Positions 1 to 8,899 of a stretch of 64,000 bases of DNA are shown here, piece by piece (the first letter of the stretch is position 1; every line of letters begins with the position of its first letter). The position numbers and the translations under genes were made by a program. The notes under the pieces were generated by a model. It searched no databases, had not been told where the DNA came from, and saw nothing but the letters and a program-made list of their open reading frames with translations. This DNA is from Hyphomonas sediminis (lineage in GTDB: Bacteria; Pseudomonadota; Alphaproteobacteria; Caulobacterales; Hyphomonadaceae): assembly GCF_019679475.1 (NCBI RefSeq), contig NZ_JAIEZP010000001.1, positions 1,612,001-1,676,000 on the forward strand, written 5' to 3'.

Positions 1-499
1 TCTGCAGGCCCCAGTCGCCAAGGTGCACGTCGGAAGTGACCTCATCGCCCAGGAAGCGCAGCAGGCGCTGGAGCGTATCGCCGATCACGGCGGAGCGCAG
101 GTGGCCCACATGCATGGGCTTGGCCACATTCGCGCCGCCAAAGTCGATCACGGTGACCTGAGCGTCCGCCGCTTTCTCGGCGCCCGCCATCGCGTCGCCG
201 CGCACGCCCTCGGCCCGCGCCGAAAGGGCGGCATCGGACACACGCAGGTTGATAAAGCCCGGTCCGGCCACTTCGGCGGACAGCACGCTGCCATGCTCTT
301 TCAGCTTCGCCGCAATCTCCCCGGCGATCTCGCGCGGGTTCTTGCCGGCGGCCTTGGCGGCGGCCATTGCGCCGTTGCACTGGAAGTCGGCCAGCTCCGG
401 CTTGTCGCTCCGGCGCACTTCGCCAAACCGTGCCTCAAGGCCCATGGCTTCGAAGGCGGCGCCTGCGGCTGCCGACAATTCCTTTGCGAGGCTGGTCAT
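1..499 (-). CDS. argS: Arginyl-tRNA synthetase, N-terminal part (cut by window edge)
   Basis: Charges tRNA-Arg with arginine in the cytoplasm. Reading leftward from the ATG at 499, the frame stays open to the window edge, so only about 166 residues are visible. The start resembles the ArgRS additive N-terminal domain, and the segment [19 protein letters not shown] contains the class I HIGH signature as HVGH, in the context typical of ArgRS. The gene starts 3 bp after the stop of the lipoprotein gene at 503-1093, so the two are probably co-transcribed. The catalytic KMSKS region and anticodon-binding domain lie outside the window. Confidence 0.93.
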   Translation of the reverse strand, partial: MTSLAKELSAAAGAAFEAMGLEARFGEVRRSDKPELADFQCNGAMAAAKAAGKNPREIAGEIAAKLKEHGSVLSAEVAGPGFINLRVSDAALSARAEGVRGDAMAGAEKAADAQVTVIDFGGANVAKPMHVGHLRSAVIGDTLQRLLRFLGDEVTSDVHLGDWGLQ

Positions 500-502
500 G
501 GC

Positions 503-1093
503 TTACTCCGCCAGCTTCGCGCCCGCATCGAGGCGGAATCGCTTGCCGGCGCGGTTGAATTCCAGCTGCTTCTCGTCGAGGTCGAAGCCGACGACGATTT
601 CGAAGTTCACGCCAGAGATGGAGCTGTCGGCGCGCGGAATGGTGATGCGGTTGACCAGCTCGGTCTTGCCGGCAACCTTCTTGCCGCCAAATTTCGCTTC
701 GGTGGCAAATGTTTCACGCGCCAGCACCTTGCCGTTCCGGCGGGTCACAGCCACGAAATACGGGTAGACATGGCTGTCGCTGCGCGCCTGCAAGCCTTTG
801 CCGAAATTGAAGTCGATCTCGATTTCCGCCTGCAGCGGGTGATCCTCGGTATAGCGGCAATAGAGGCGCACATCGGTGATCTCGCCGCTGAACTCGATAT
901 CGGAGTAAAGTTCGCCCGTGCCATCGACGAATTTCACATACCGCGCCGCATCATACACCGAGCCAGTGACCGGGCAGGGGCCGGAGTTGGGCGTCGAATC
1001 GAGGCTCTGGGCCAGCCGGCTGTTGCTGCGGCAGCCAGTTACTGCCGTAGCGGCCAGGAGCGTTGCGGCGAGGATGAGGGCAATTCTGCGCAT
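503..1093 (-). CDS. Putative lipoprotein of unknown function
   Basis: A 196-residue protein. The ATG at 1093 was chosen because it gives an N-terminus of two arginines, a hydrophobic stretch and the lipobox-like AVTGC. The open frame continues upstream to 1180, but that extension is Arg-rich and would run toward the divergent ispH promoter. The mature part has several Cys and an alternating polar/hydrophobic pattern suggesting a beta-rich envelope protein. I recognise no catalytic motif. It lies directly upstream of argS with a 3-bp gap. Function unknown. Confidence 0.75.
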   Translation of the reverse strand: MRRIALILAATLLAATAVTGCRSNSRLAQSLDSTPNSGPCPVTGSVYDAARYVKFVDGTGELYSDIEFSGEITDVRLYCRYTEDHPLQAEIEIDFNFGKGLQARSDSHVYPYFVAVTRRNGKVLARETFATEAKFGGKKVAGKTELVNRITIPRADSSISGVNFEIVVGFDLDEKQLEFNRAGKRFRLDAGAKLAE

Positions 1094-1222
1094 GCGTCGG
1101 CGTGTCCGTCTTGGCCTGATGAAATGGCCGGTCCATGTGATAACCTGACCCGTGTTAAAGGCCTTGCCGCGCCCGCGCAACGCATTAGGCGCAGGAGACT
1201 TTACCCCTTATATGAGCCTCCC

Positions 1223-2170
1223 ATGACCCAGAAACCCGCCCTCACGCTCCGCCTGGCTGCTCCGCGCGGCTTCTGTGCCGGGGTCGACCGCGCCATCCAG
1301 ATCGTCGAGGAAGCCCTGAAGAAGTGGGGCGCCCCGGTCTATGTGCGCCATGAAATCGTCCACAACCGCCATGTGGTGGAGCGTCTGGAGGCCCTCGGCG
1401 CCATCTTCGTGGAGGAGCTGGAAGAATGCCCGGATGACCGCCCGGTCATCTTCTCGGCCCATGGCGTGCCCAAATCCGTGCCGGCCGAGGCCGGCCGCCG
1501 CAACATGATCTATGTGGACGCAACCTGCCCCCTGGTCTCCAAGGTGCATGTCGAGGCCGCCCGCCATCATGACCAGGCCCGCGAGATCCTCCTCATCGGC
1601 CATGCCGGCCACCCCGAAGTGATCGGCACGATGGGCCAGCTGCCCGATGGCGTCGTCACCCTGATCGAGACGGTGGAAGATGCAGCGGCCTACCAGCCCA
1701 GGGACCCCGCCAACCTCGCCTTCCTCACGCAGACGACGCTCAGCGTGGACGACACCGCCGAAATCGTCGGCGCCCTGCAGGCCCGCTTCCCCGGCATCGC
1801 CATGCCCCATAAGGAAGACATCTGCTACGCCACCACAAACCGTCAGGAAGCGGTCAAGGTCCTCGCCCCCGGCGCGGGGCTCGTTCTGGTGATTGGTGCG
1901 CGGACGAGTTCAAACTCCGTCCGCCTCGTCGAGGTCGCCCTGCGCAGCGGCGCCGCCCGCGCCGAACTCATCGCCGCCGCCGAGAATATCGACTGGTCCT
2001 GGTTCGAAGGCGTGGAAACTCTCGGCCTCACCGCCGGCGCCTCCGCCCCCGAAGATCTGGTGCAGGGCGTGATTGATGCGTGCCGGGAACGCTTCGACGT
2101 GACGGTTGAGACCGTGAAGACGGCAGACGAAACGGTGACGTTCAAGCTGCCGCGGGTTTTGGCGGGCTAA
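1223..2170 (+). CDS. ispH: 4-hydroxy-3-methylbut-2-enyl diphosphate reductase (IspH/LytB)
   Basis: Last step of the MEP isoprenoid pathway: reduces HMBPP to IPP and DMAPP using a [4Fe-4S] cluster. The 315-residue length is normal. The three cluster cysteines sit in GFCAGV (Cys18), DATCPLV and [14 protein letters not shown] and TSSNS also match the family. The open frame extends far upstream, but homology begins at the ATG at 1223. The last 55 codons are repeated in diverged form at 2457-2628, so this gene has probably been through a recombination event at its 3' end. Confidence 0.96.
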   Translation: MTQKPALTLRLAAPRGFCAGVDRAIQIVEEALKKWGAPVYVRHEIVHNRHVVERLEALGAIFVEELEECPDDRPVIFSAHGVPKSVPAEAGRRNMIYVDATCPLVSKVHVEAARHHDQAREILLIGHAGHPEVIGTMGQLPDGVVTLIETVEDAAAYQPRDPANLAFLTQTTLSVDDTAEIVGALQARFPGIAMPHKEDICYATTNRQEAVKVLAPGAGLVLVIGARTSSNSVRLVEVALRSGAARAELIAAAENIDWSWFEGVETLGLTAGASAPEDLVQGVIDACRERFDVTVETVKTADETVTFKLPRVLAG

Positions 2171-2198
2171 CGGCCCACGCACGCAACTCCTCCGCCTG

Positions 2199-2304
2199 CG
2201 TCATCCCGGTTTCGCGTCAAAGACGCGAAGACCGGGACCCAGCCCTTCTTCCCCCCAAAAAGTCTGGGTCCCGGACAATCGCTCGCGCGATTTCCGGGAT
2301 GACG
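2199..2304. repeat. Compound palindromic repeat after ispH
   Basis: The outer arms CGTCATCCCGG (2199-2209) and CCGGGATGACG (2294-2304) are exact reverse complements. Inside are three further hairpins: TTCGCGTC/GACGCGAA, CCGGGACCCAG/CTGGGTCCCGG and AATCGC/GCGATT. The arrangement resembles a REP- or MITE-like intergenic element. It lies between the ispH stop and the second ispH tail. Confidence 0.8.
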
Positions 2305-2358
2305 CCGCGGTGAGCGTTCGCAGAAAATCTCGATGCCCGTCGCTGGTGAACCGAACTC

Positions 2359-2447
2359 GTAGGGTGGGTTGAGGTAAAGCCGATACCCACCATCTCACAT
2401 CGCCGCACCATCCGTTGGTGGGTATCGCTCCGCTCAACCCACCCTAC
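2359..2447. repeat. Second palindromic repeat, GGGTGGGTT family
   Basis: An 89-bp imperfect palindrome. The outer arms GTAGGGTGGGTTGAG (2359-2373) and CTCAACCCACCCTAC (2433-2447) are exact complements. The inner arms CGATACCCACCA (2381-2392) and TGGTGGGTATCG (2416-2427) also pair. It carries no coding sequence and looks like a dispersed, possibly mobile, palindromic element. It ends 9 bp before the duplicated ispH tail begins. Confidence 0.8.
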
Positions 2448-2456
2448 GCTTGCTTG

Positions 2457-2628
2457 CTGGTTCGAAGGCGTGGAAACATTAGGCCTCACCGCCGGCGCCT
2501 CCGCCCCGGAAGACCTCGTCCAAGACGTCATCGACGCCTGCCGCGAACGCTTCGACGTGACGGTTGAGACCGTAAAGACGGCAGACGAAACGGTGACTTT
2601 TAAGTTGCCGCGGGTGTTGGTGGGGTAA
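2457..2628 (+). pseudogene. Orphan second copy of the ispH 3' end
   Basis: From CTGGTTCGAAGGCGTGG to the TAA at 2626-2628 this repeats the last 55 codons of ispH with the stop codon aligned. It has no start codon or ribosome site, so it should not be translated. I count about 18 synonymous codon differences but only two amino-acid changes (Gly to Asp, Ala to Val). That is the pattern of two functional orthologues that diverged under selection, not of a decaying tandem duplicate. It is best explained as the leftover tail of an ispH replaced, or partly replaced, by a related allele. Confidence 0.85.
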
Positions 2629-2653
2629 CGCGCCAAATGACCATTTGGAGTTG

Positions 2654-3382
2654 TCATTCAATCGACTTTAGCAGTGGCCCGAAGTCGTGAACTTCTATTC
2701 GTCCTCTATCATAAGCCGGATGCCATGCTGTATCCGTGTCCTCGATTGCGTCATGATCAGGCGAGTAAATCACTCTCACCGCAATCGACCCGAGCTCATA
2801 GAACATTGAAGCAGCGACCAGCTGTTTTGTTTTTGGGTGATGAGCCGCTACCAGAGGCGATAGACCAACTATTTGGTCTTCGCGCGGCACATATCCGAAT
2901 TTCAAAAAAACGTCCGGATGAAACTTTTCATTGAGTAGAGCGGATGCGAAAGGCGAAATGTCGATCGGCGCGCCGCTGTCAACGATGGCGCAGCCAAATA
3001 GTTTTACGAAGAAGAGTTGGACCCGGCGCATTTCCTTCGACGAACCTATAGCAAAGGCGCGGTAGGCTCGAATTACTCCCCGAGCTTTCACTGGAGGGGT
3101 GCGAGTCCGAGCATGCTCAGAAAGTCTCTCCCAAGCGCGATCATAAGGTTGACTGATTTCATTGTTGCACTTGGCACACAAAGGGGTCTTGAACTTTAGC
3201 GCTTTCGATTTGAGACCTTGAGCTTTGACATTCTGCTCCGACGCGTTGTGTACAAACAATGGCGCGTTTGAGTTCGGCACTCCGAATATGGCCTTAAGAT
3301 CAGATCTCTTTACGATATGTTCGTGAGAATTTGCGGGGGACTTGCAAATCCAACATGCTTGATCGGGCATTTCTGTGGTCAA
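2654..3382 (-). CDS. HNH-like zinc-ribbon protein of unknown function
   Basis: A 242-residue protein. Near the N-terminus it has CWIC, then SHEHIVKRSDL, then LCAKCNNE. This two-CxxC plus His-Ile-Val arrangement is like HNH-type nucleases, so a DNA or RNA cleaving role is plausible but unproven. The rest shows no domain I recognise. The start is TTG at 3382, overlapping the stop of the upstream gene; an ATG at 3370 is an alternative that leaves the cysteine motif intact. Base composition is visibly AT-richer than neighbouring genes, and codon use differs, suggesting horizontal acquisition. It is translationally coupled to the gene at 3379-4005. Confidence 0.7.
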   Translation of the reverse strand: MTTEMPDQACWICKSPANSHEHIVKRSDLKAIFGVPNSNAPLFVHNASEQNVKAQGLKSKALKFKTPLCAKCNNEISQPYDRAWERLSEHARTRTPPVKARGVIRAYRAFAIGSSKEMRRVQLFFVKLFGCAIVDSGAPIDISPFASALLNEKFHPDVFLKFGYVPREDQIVGLSPLVAAHHPKTKQLVAASMFYELGSIAVRVIYSPDHDAIEDTDTAWHPAYDRGRIEVHDFGPLLKSIE

Positions 3383-4005
3383 GATTTGGGGCCATTCTCG
3401 CGCGAGCGAGAGTTCGAGAATTTTTGTAACTCTGGTGCCAGCTGAACGACGCTACCTCGAATAAGCAGATAAGCGCTGTTGAACTTCTTTTTGAAAGAAA
3501 GATGCCAACGAATCAAAGCATCCTCGATGAACTTTTCTTCTGGCAGCCAACCCGTGTTGACATACACAATTAGGTTGTCGCTCGATTTTCTTTTCAAACG
3601 ATTCCCCACATTCTTTTCAAACAAGCTCTCCTGCCGCGCAATCTCGCCGCTATCCTCTACAATCATTTCGGGCCCTGACCGATACTCTTCCGCACGATCT
3701 ACGTTGCGGTCGGTCGCTTCCGTGATATCAAATTGCACGGAAACGTTGTCTTTCAAGAGCACCACGTCAAATCCCATTTGCGCTTTTGCCGCCAAATAGA
3801 TGGTATCAAAGGTCATGATTTCACCAAATTTGATTCCCACCCAAGCTTCTTGAAGCGGCAATCCTTGACTCTCGAAGAATGCAGATCTTCGGCCAATTTT
3901 GATAAGGTCTTCGCGCAACTCGTCTAGTAATCTTGAAGCGGTATGGATTGGCTGACCTTCTGCCATTCGCGAGACAAAGCGCTGAACAAGTTCACTGGCC
4001 TCCAA
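3379..4005 (-). CDS. Hypothetical protein paired with the HNH-like gene
   Basis: A 208-residue protein with no signal peptide or membrane segment. It has an N-terminal helical part, a central acidic region (VQFDITEATDRN) and a C-terminal part ending in a predicted beta strand (NSAYLLIRGSVVQL). I do not recognise the family. It shares the AT-rich composition of the downstream HNH-like gene and overlaps it by 4 bp, so the two form one unit. The promoter should lie in 4006-4157. A two-gene cargo module (defence, toxin or mobile-element function) is possible; nothing in the sequence proves it. Confidence 0.65.
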   Translation of the reverse strand: MEASELVQRFVSRMAEGQPIHTASRLLDELREDLIKIGRRSAFFESQGLPLQEAWVGIKFGEIMTFDTIYLAAKAQMGFDVVLLKDNVSVQFDITEATDRNVDRAEEYRSGPEMIVEDSGEIARQESLFEKNVGNRLKRKSSDNLIVYVNTGWLPEEKFIEDALIRWHLSFKKKFNSAYLLIRGSVVQLAPELQKFSNSRSRENGPKS

Positions 4006-4157
4006 ATCGGCCTCCCTCGAAACGGTTCGCTAATACACGTTCGGCCTTTGATCGGGCTACAAACTGTTGCGCCCGCGCGGGAATTTACAACGTCTTTTCC
4101 GTGGTAGATAGTTCCAGATATTCCTTATCCTGAAGGGCCTGTTATCCACTCCCCCCC

Positions 4158-5606
4158 TCAATTATAAAAACACGTCTCCGTCTTCTCGCCGGTGCGGTAG
4201 CAGCGCGGCTCGCCGGCGGGTGGGCGGTAGGCGGGCTTGTAGGGAACCTTGGCGATTTCTTCGAGGGATTTCATGAAGGCTTCGCGCTGGGCCATCTTGG
4301 CGTCGAAGGCGGCGCGGCGGGCGTTCTGCACGGCGCGCTCGTTCACATAGTTCGCATACATCCATTTGGGCACCGCCACACACACCGCCGGGCGCAGGCT
4401 GAGGTCCAGGGTCGCCGCATTGTTCTGCAGGAATTTCGACAGCGCGTCGCTGCCGCCCGCGCCGCTGTAATGCTTCTGGGCGAGCCATGTGTGAAAGTCC
4501 GGGCACAGATCGCCGGAAAGGTCCACCTGCGGCGTCTCCGGCGTTTCATAATGTGCGGCGACGCGGCCGATATAATAGGCCCAGTCGGCATAGGTGCTGG
4601 TACCGGGCTTGCGGCGCATGAAGCCGGTGAAGGGGTCTTCGGCGGCCTCGAACTTTTCCAGCGGCTGGGCCTGCACCCAGTCAGACAAGGGCTTCGGCAT
4701 GATCGGGCAAACCTCATTGTCGATCACGCTCTGCTCGTATTTCAGCGCCCAGTCGATGCCTTCGTCCGGCACGCGGGAGACGCCGCCACGCTGGCCGCCA
4801 AGGCCCATGCTGACAAGGCCATAAGCGATCTGGCAGCCATTCAGCCCCGCAATCCGCTGCTCCACCGTGCGGCTTTCACGGGCCGCGGTATCGGCCGTCA
4901 GTTCCGCCATGCGCGCTTCAGCGGCGGCAATGGCATATTCGGGAATGAAGGTGCAGCGCCCGCCTTCGCCATAGGCGCGGTTGGCGTTGTGCTCGTCCTG
5001 GGCATAGTCCCAGCCGGAGAAGGTGGGCGCCCCCGGCAGGTCGGGCGCATTCATGATCGCCGCGCCGCACAGGGCGCCCTCAAACGGCCCGCGCCGGAGG
5101 CCCAGCTCTTCCATGGTCCCTTGCGCCGGATGGCTTCCGAAGCAGCGGCCAATGCCCTGCGCCGCAAAGCGGATCGCGGCGTCCGGCGGGGGCGCAGAGA
5201 AATAGGCTTCGATGGCTTTCCTGTCGCCCTTGGTCAGCTTGCCATAGGGGCGGTTGAAGGCCTTGGCGATGGCCTTGTCCTTGCGGATGCCGGGGCAGGT
5301 GACCTTGCTTTTGGGGTCGAAACAGTCGTCCCAGAGCACGAGATTGAAATCATCCGCCTCGAAGATCGCCTGCGGCCCGCCCAGATACCAGCTGAGGATC
5401 GCCCCCTCGATCGTGAAGTCCCCGTCGCGCCACAGCATGCCGGGCACGGAATGGGAAAAGCGCGGGGCCACATAGTCTGCCGCGATCATGCAGTCGGGAG
5501 TAGGTTCGAAGGTTTTCGGCTGCGCGCCCGCCGCGCCGGCGGCTGCGATCGCGCCAATGCCCAGCGCCGTCATTACGCGCGCCACTGCCTTGCCAATTCC
5601 CGCCAT
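4158..5606 (-). CDS. Large secreted protein of unknown function
   Basis: A 482-residue protein starting at the ATG at 5606. This start gives a classical signal peptide (MAGIGKAVARV, then an Ala/Gly-rich hydrophobic core ending AAGAQ). A longer frame to 5642 would put 12 Gly-rich residues in front and is less likely. The mature protein has many Cys residues, consistent with disulfides in the periplasm, and a C-terminus ending in an aromatic Cys-Phe-Tyr-Asn. I recognise no catalytic motif. It is downstream of arsC on the same strand with an 84-bp gap and is probably a separate unit. Confidence 0.75.
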   Translation of the reverse strand: MAGIGKAVARVMTALGIGAIAAAGAAGAQPKTFEPTPDCMIAADYVAPRFSHSVPGMLWRDGDFTIEGAILSWYLGGPQAIFEADDFNLVLWDDCFDPKSKVTCPGIRKDKAIAKAFNRPYGKLTKGDRKAIEAYFSAPPPDAAIRFAAQGIGRCFGSHPAQGTMEELGLRRGPFEGALCGAAIMNAPDLPGAPTFSGWDYAQDEHNANRAYGEGGRCTFIPEYAIAAAEARMAELTADTAARESRTVEQRIAGLNGCQIAYGLVSMGLGGQRGGVSRVPDEGIDWALKYEQSVIDNEVCPIMPKPLSDWVQAQPLEKFEAAEDPFTGFMRRKPGTSTYADWAYYIGRVAAHYETPETPQVDLSGDLCPDFHTWLAQKHYSGAGGSDALSKFLQNNAATLDLSLRPAVCVAVPKWMYANYVNERAVQNARRAAFDAKMAQREAFMKSLEEIAKVPYKPAYRPPAGEPRCYRTGEKTETCFYN

Positions 5607-5690
5607 GCCAAATCCTCCAGAGCCGCCTTCAGCCTCGCACATTAGCCAGCGCCGACAAACTCTTTCACCCCCTGAACAGGGGAGCGCGCC

Positions 5691-6110
5691 TCAGCCCACG
5701 CGGCGCCCCTCGGCATCGATCAGCAGCGCGCCATCCTCCTTATAAAGAGGGCCGGGCGGCAGGCGGTCCAGAAGGTCCAGCACCGTCTCGCTTGGCCGGC
5801 AGAGGCGCACGCCCTTCGGGCTCGCCACAATCGGCCGGTTCACCAGAACCGGATGGTCCAGCATCGCGGCAAGGATCGCCTCCTCGCTCACGCCCGGCTC
5901 CAGCAGGCCCAGCTCCTTTGCGGGGGATTTGGTCTCGCGCAGCGCCGTACGCGGGCTCAGCCCAGCGGCCGCAAACAGCGCCAGCAACTGCCCGCGTGTC
6001 CACCCCGCGCTCAGATAGTCGATCACCACCGGGCGCTCCCCGCTCGCTTCGATGATGGCCAGCACATTGCGGGACGTGCCACACTCCGGATTGTGATGGA
6101 TGACGATCAT
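5691..6110 (-). CDS. arsC: Arsenate reductase, glutaredoxin-coupled ArsC
   Basis: Reduces As(V) to As(III), which Acr3 then exports. The 139-residue protein has the ArsC N-terminus [13 protein letters not shown] with catalytic Cys10, and the later LVNRPIV and GVRLCRPSE segments with the arginines that bind arsenate. The start overlaps the stop of acr3 by 4 bp (ATGA), indicating translational coupling. Last gene of the arsR-arsI-acr3-arsC operon. Confidence 0.95.
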   Translation of the reverse strand: MIVIHHNPECGTSRNVLAIIEASGERPVVIDYLSAGWTRGQLLALFAAAGLSPRTALRETKSPAKELGLLEPGVSEEAILAAMLDHPVLVNRPIVASPKGVRLCRPSETVLDLLDRLPPGPLYKEDGALLIDAEGRRVG

Positions 6111-7150
6111 GCCGCCAGTTTCTCCTCGTCTTCGGCCGGAAAGGCGGCCCGTGTGCGATTGGCCAGCGCGACCAGCGACAGCATCACCGGCACTTCCACC
6201 AGAACGCCCACCACAGTCGCCAGCGCCGCGCCGGAGTTCAGCCCGAACAGGCTGATGGCAACGGCAACGGCCAGCTCAAAGAAGTTCGATGTGCCGATCA
6301 GCGCGCAGGGCGCCGCCACCTTGTGCGGCACGCGCCAGGCCCATGCCGCCGCATAGGCAATCGCAAAGATGCCATAGCTCTGGATGAGGATCGGCACAGC
6401 GATCAGCCCGATTACCATCGGCGAAGCCAGGATCGTCCCGCTCTGGAATCCGAACAGCAACACGACTGTTGCCAGAAGGCCGATCACCGACAGCGGTTTG
6501 ATCCGTGTCATGAAGGTCTCCACGCTGGCCACGCCTCCGCGCCGCATCAGGGCGCCGCGCGCCGCGATGCCGGCAACCAGCGGGATGACGACATACAGCG
6601 CCACCGACAGTAACAGCGTCTCCCAGGGCACGGCGATCTCCGTCACGCCCAGCAGCAGCGCCACAATGGGCGCAAACGCAAACACCATCACGGCGTCATT
6701 CACGCTCACCTGCACCAGCGTATAGTTCGGGTCGCCCCTGGTGAGCTGGGACCAGACGAACACCATCGCCGTGCAGGGCGCCGCGCCCAGCAGGATCAGC
6801 CCGGCCAGGTATCCCTCCGCATCCGCAGGCGGAATAAGCCCGGCAAAAACGTAGCGGAAAAACAGCACGCCCAGCGCCGCCATGGTGAAAGGCTTCACCA
6901 GCCAGTTGACCGCCAGCGTGATGATCAGGCCTTTGGGCCGCTCGCCCACGCGCCGCATGGCGGAAAAGTCCACGCCGATCATCATCGGCCAGACCATCGC
7001 CCAGATCAGGATGGCCACCGCGAAGTTCACGTTCGCATATTCCAGCGCGGCCAGCGCCGCAAACGCGCCCGGCGCAACGAGGCCAAGGCCGATCCCTGCA
7101 AGAATGCAGAGGCCGACCCAGACCGAAAGATATTTCTCGAACCTGCCCAC
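6107..7150 (-). CDS. acr3: Arsenite efflux permease, ACR3 family
   Basis: Inner-membrane exporter of As(III). The 347-residue protein has about ten hydrophobic segments and the ACR3 hallmarks: [20 protein letters not shown] with the conserved cysteine, and VNDAVMV. The start is GTG at 7150. The gene lies 5 bp downstream of arsI and overlaps arsC by 4 bp, so it sits inside the ars operon and should be induced through ArsR. Confidence 0.95.
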   Translation of the reverse strand: MGRFEKYLSVWVGLCILAGIGLGLVAPGAFAALAALEYANVNFAVAILIWAMVWPMMIGVDFSAMRRVGERPKGLIITLAVNWLVKPFTMAALGVLFFRYVFAGLIPPADAEGYLAGLILLGAAPCTAMVFVWSQLTRGDPNYTLVQVSVNDAVMVFAFAPIVALLLGVTEIAVPWETLLLSVALYVVIPLVAGIAARGALMRRGGVASVETFMTRIKPLSVIGLLATVVLLFGFQSGTILASPMVIGLIAVPILIQSYGIFAIAYAAAWAWRVPHKVAAPCALIGTSNFFELAVAVAISLFGLNSGAALATVVGVLVEVPVMLSLVALANRTRAAFPAEDEEKLAA

Positions 7151-7155
7151 CTGGC

Positions 7156-7662
7156 TTATCCGCAGCAGCCGCTCGCGGCGGGGGCATCGGTGGCCGGGGA
7201 GGGCGCGCAGCGCACGGCGCCGCCGGTTTCCGGCAGGGTCAGGCTGCCGGTGATCGTGGCAAGGCGCCCGTCGGCCGCTTCCGGGCCTCCTCCGTAAACG
7301 GCGCTTTCGCCCACCGTGCGGAACACTTCCCAGGGCACGCCCGCCGGGTCATTCACCCAGCTTTTTTCAGACTGGGCATAGCAGCAGACCGTCGCGCCTT
7401 CTTCCAGAACGGGCGCGTCAGCGTCCTTCAGGCGGCTGTATATCTCGTCCAGCTCTTTGCCGGTTTCCGCCTGGATGCCCAGATGCTCGATGCCGGGCTT
7501 CGCGCCCCGGGCGCTGATCGCCAGGTTTACGCGCGGATCGTCCAGCATCCATTTGGCATAGTCGGCCTTCTCCACGGAAGGCGCGGCCGCAAACAGCGTG
7601 GAATAGAATTTCACCGCGCGCGGCAGGTCGTCCACCGCAATATGAACATGCAGGCGTTTCAT
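7156..7662 (-). CDS. arsI: ArsI/CadI-type glyoxalase-fold protein (C-As lyase candidate)
   Basis: ArsI enzymes are Fe(II)-dependent dioxygenases of the VOC fold that cleave the carbon-arsenic bond of trivalent organoarsenicals. The 168-residue protein begins [13 protein letters not shown]. It has candidate metal ligands in the His5/His7, His60 and Glu112 region, and a vicinal cysteine pair, Cys93-Cys94, where ArsI binds the arsenical. CadI-type metal-induced proteins are closely related, so activity is inferred. The C-terminus ends in Gly-Cys-Cys-Gly, another possible metalloid-binding pair. Second gene of the ars operon. Confidence 0.85.
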   Translation of the reverse strand: MKRLHVHIAVDDLPRAVKFYSTLFAAAPSVEKADYAKWMLDDPRVNLAISARGAKPGIEHLGIQAETGKELDEIYSRLKDADAPVLEEGATVCCYAQSEKSWVNDPAGVPWEVFRTVGESAVYGGGPEAADGRLATITGSLTLPETGGAVRCAPSPATDAPAASGCCG

Positions 7663-7689
7663 GGGTCTTCTTCCTTGTTGTGGGTCAGG

Positions 7690-8025
7690 TCAGCAGCATC
7701 TCGACTGCGCCGCTTCCAGCACGGGCATGCAAACCTCGTCCCGGCCCTGGCAACAGTCTTCGATCAGGAACACGATCAGCTGGCTGATCATGTCATAACT
7801 GGCAGAATAGATGATGGAGCGGCCCTGCCGCGTCCCCTCGATCAGCCCGGCCGCAGATAGGATGTTCAGCTGCGCCGAAAGCGTATTGGGTGGCACGCTC
7901 AGATCGGCGGCAATGTCGCCAGCGGCCATGCCATCCGGCCCGGCGCGCACCAGCAGGCGGAACAGCGCCAGCCGGTTTTCCTGCGCCAGCGCGGAGAGTT
8001 GCGAAAGGGCTGTCTTCGTTTCCAT
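7690..8025 (-). CDS. arsR: ArsR-family transcriptional repressor
   Basis: A 111-residue winged-helix repressor that should leave its operator when As(III) binds. The recognition region reads LSVPPNTLSAQLNILSAAGL, followed by the wing (RQGRSIIYSA). Candidate arsenic ligands are C-terminal: the pair in IEDCCQGRDEVC, and a terminal Cys-Cys. This C-terminal placement differs from the helix-3 site of the E. coli repressor and resembles other ArsR subtypes. First gene of the operon; its ATG lies inside the operator palindrome at 8022-8049. Confidence 0.93.
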   Translation of the reverse strand: METKTALSQLSALAQENRLALFRLLVRAGPDGMAAGDIAADLSVPPNTLSAQLNILSAAGLIEGTRQGRSIIYSASYDMISQLIVFLIEDCCQGRDEVCMPVLEAAQSRCC

Positions 8026-8049
8026 ATTTCCAATATCGTGGAAATATGG
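8022..8049. promoter_or_regulatory. Probable ArsR operator covering the arsR start codon
   Basis: A perfect inverted repeat, CCATATTTCC (8022-8031) and GGAAATATGG (8040-8049), with an 8-bp spacer. The arsR ATG (8025-8023) is within the left arm. Position and symmetry fit the autoregulatory site of the ars operon. Binding here would block initiation or early elongation. Confidence 0.8.
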
Positions 8050-8103
8050 AATTCGTCAAGCAGGCCAGCGGAAGTTTTTTTGATGGGCCGGAAAGGTCGT
8101 GGA

Positions 8104-8595
8104 TCAGAATATCCCGGCGCCAATGCCGGTTGCCATGCCGGCGCCCAGGTCGCGGCATTGTTTCAGCGCCTCTTCGGGGATGACCTTTGGCGCGAGGATT
8201 TCTTCCGGGGTCTGCGCGCTTGTGTTGAGGATCATCGGCGGCTGCGCCTCCTTCAGGCGCCATCCCTTGCAGATGCGCGCGGCCTGCCGGGCGGCGCCTT
8301 CGCCGTCGCTTCCGGCGGCGATCATCAGGGCATAGGGCCGCCCTTCGATCCGTCCGAGTACGGGATAATAACAGCGATCGAAGAATTCCTTCATCTCGCC
8401 CGAAAGGCTGGCAAGGTTTTCCGGCGCCGCGAAGATGTAGCCATCCGCCGCCAGCACGTCGCGCGCCTGCGTCTCGCCCGCGCGCAGAAGGCGCACGCCG
8501 CAGGCCTCGTCGCCCAGCGCGGCGGCAAACGCCGCCTTCGCCATCGCCTCGGCTGCGCCTGTGCGCGAATGCCAGATAATCAGAAGCTGTTTCAT
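8104..8595 (-). CDS. Flavodoxin-family protein
   Basis: A 163-residue protein with the flavodoxin fold. The N-terminal strand and phosphate loop are LLIIWHSRTGAAEAM, which binds FMN phosphate. A later segment, IFAAPENLASLSGEMKEF, corresponds to the flavin-contacting loop. This suggests an FMN-dependent NAD(P)H oxidoreductase or small electron carrier; the partner is unknown. It ends 54 bp before the ars operator on the same strand, so some read-through into the ars operon is conceivable, but the functions need not be linked. Confidence 0.75.
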   Translation of the reverse strand: MKQLLIIWHSRTGAAEAMAKAAFAAALGDEACGVRLLRAGETQARDVLAADGYIFAAPENLASLSGEMKEFFDRCYYPVLGRIEGRPYALMIAAGSDGEGAARQAARICKGWRLKEAQPPMILNTSAQTPEEILAPKVIPEEALKQCRDLGAGMATGIGAGIF

Positions 8596-8899
8596 GCGGG
8601 CAGACTAAAGCTGCCCCGCGGCGATGTCACCTTGCCTCCGCCCGTGTCGCTGGCGTGGAAAGGCGCGGCTCTATCCTTGTCTCATGACCAGTGGTCGCCG
8701 CAGGATTGAGACGGCTTATCCGGCAGGCAAACGTTCGCGGGCACACTCCGGCCTGTCGCTTCGTTCCGGTTCATCACTCCGGCGCGGGGCGGGGGCCTTG
8801 CTCCGGCCCCGGCAGCGGAGGCGGAAGGTGTCGCGAACTTCCCTACCTCTCCTAACCCTTGTCCTGCATGCGGCGCCTGTCGCCTCCGCCTGCTGCAAA
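8596..8899. other. Intergenic region between helicase and flavodoxin genes
   Basis: About 300 bp with no gene I can support. It should hold the promoter of the flavodoxin-like gene near its right-hand side of 8595. A GC-rich hairpin, GGGGCC/GGCCCC at 8792-8810, is the only structure I see. Open frames crossing it are antisense or frame shadows of the helicase tail. Confidence 0.5.
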
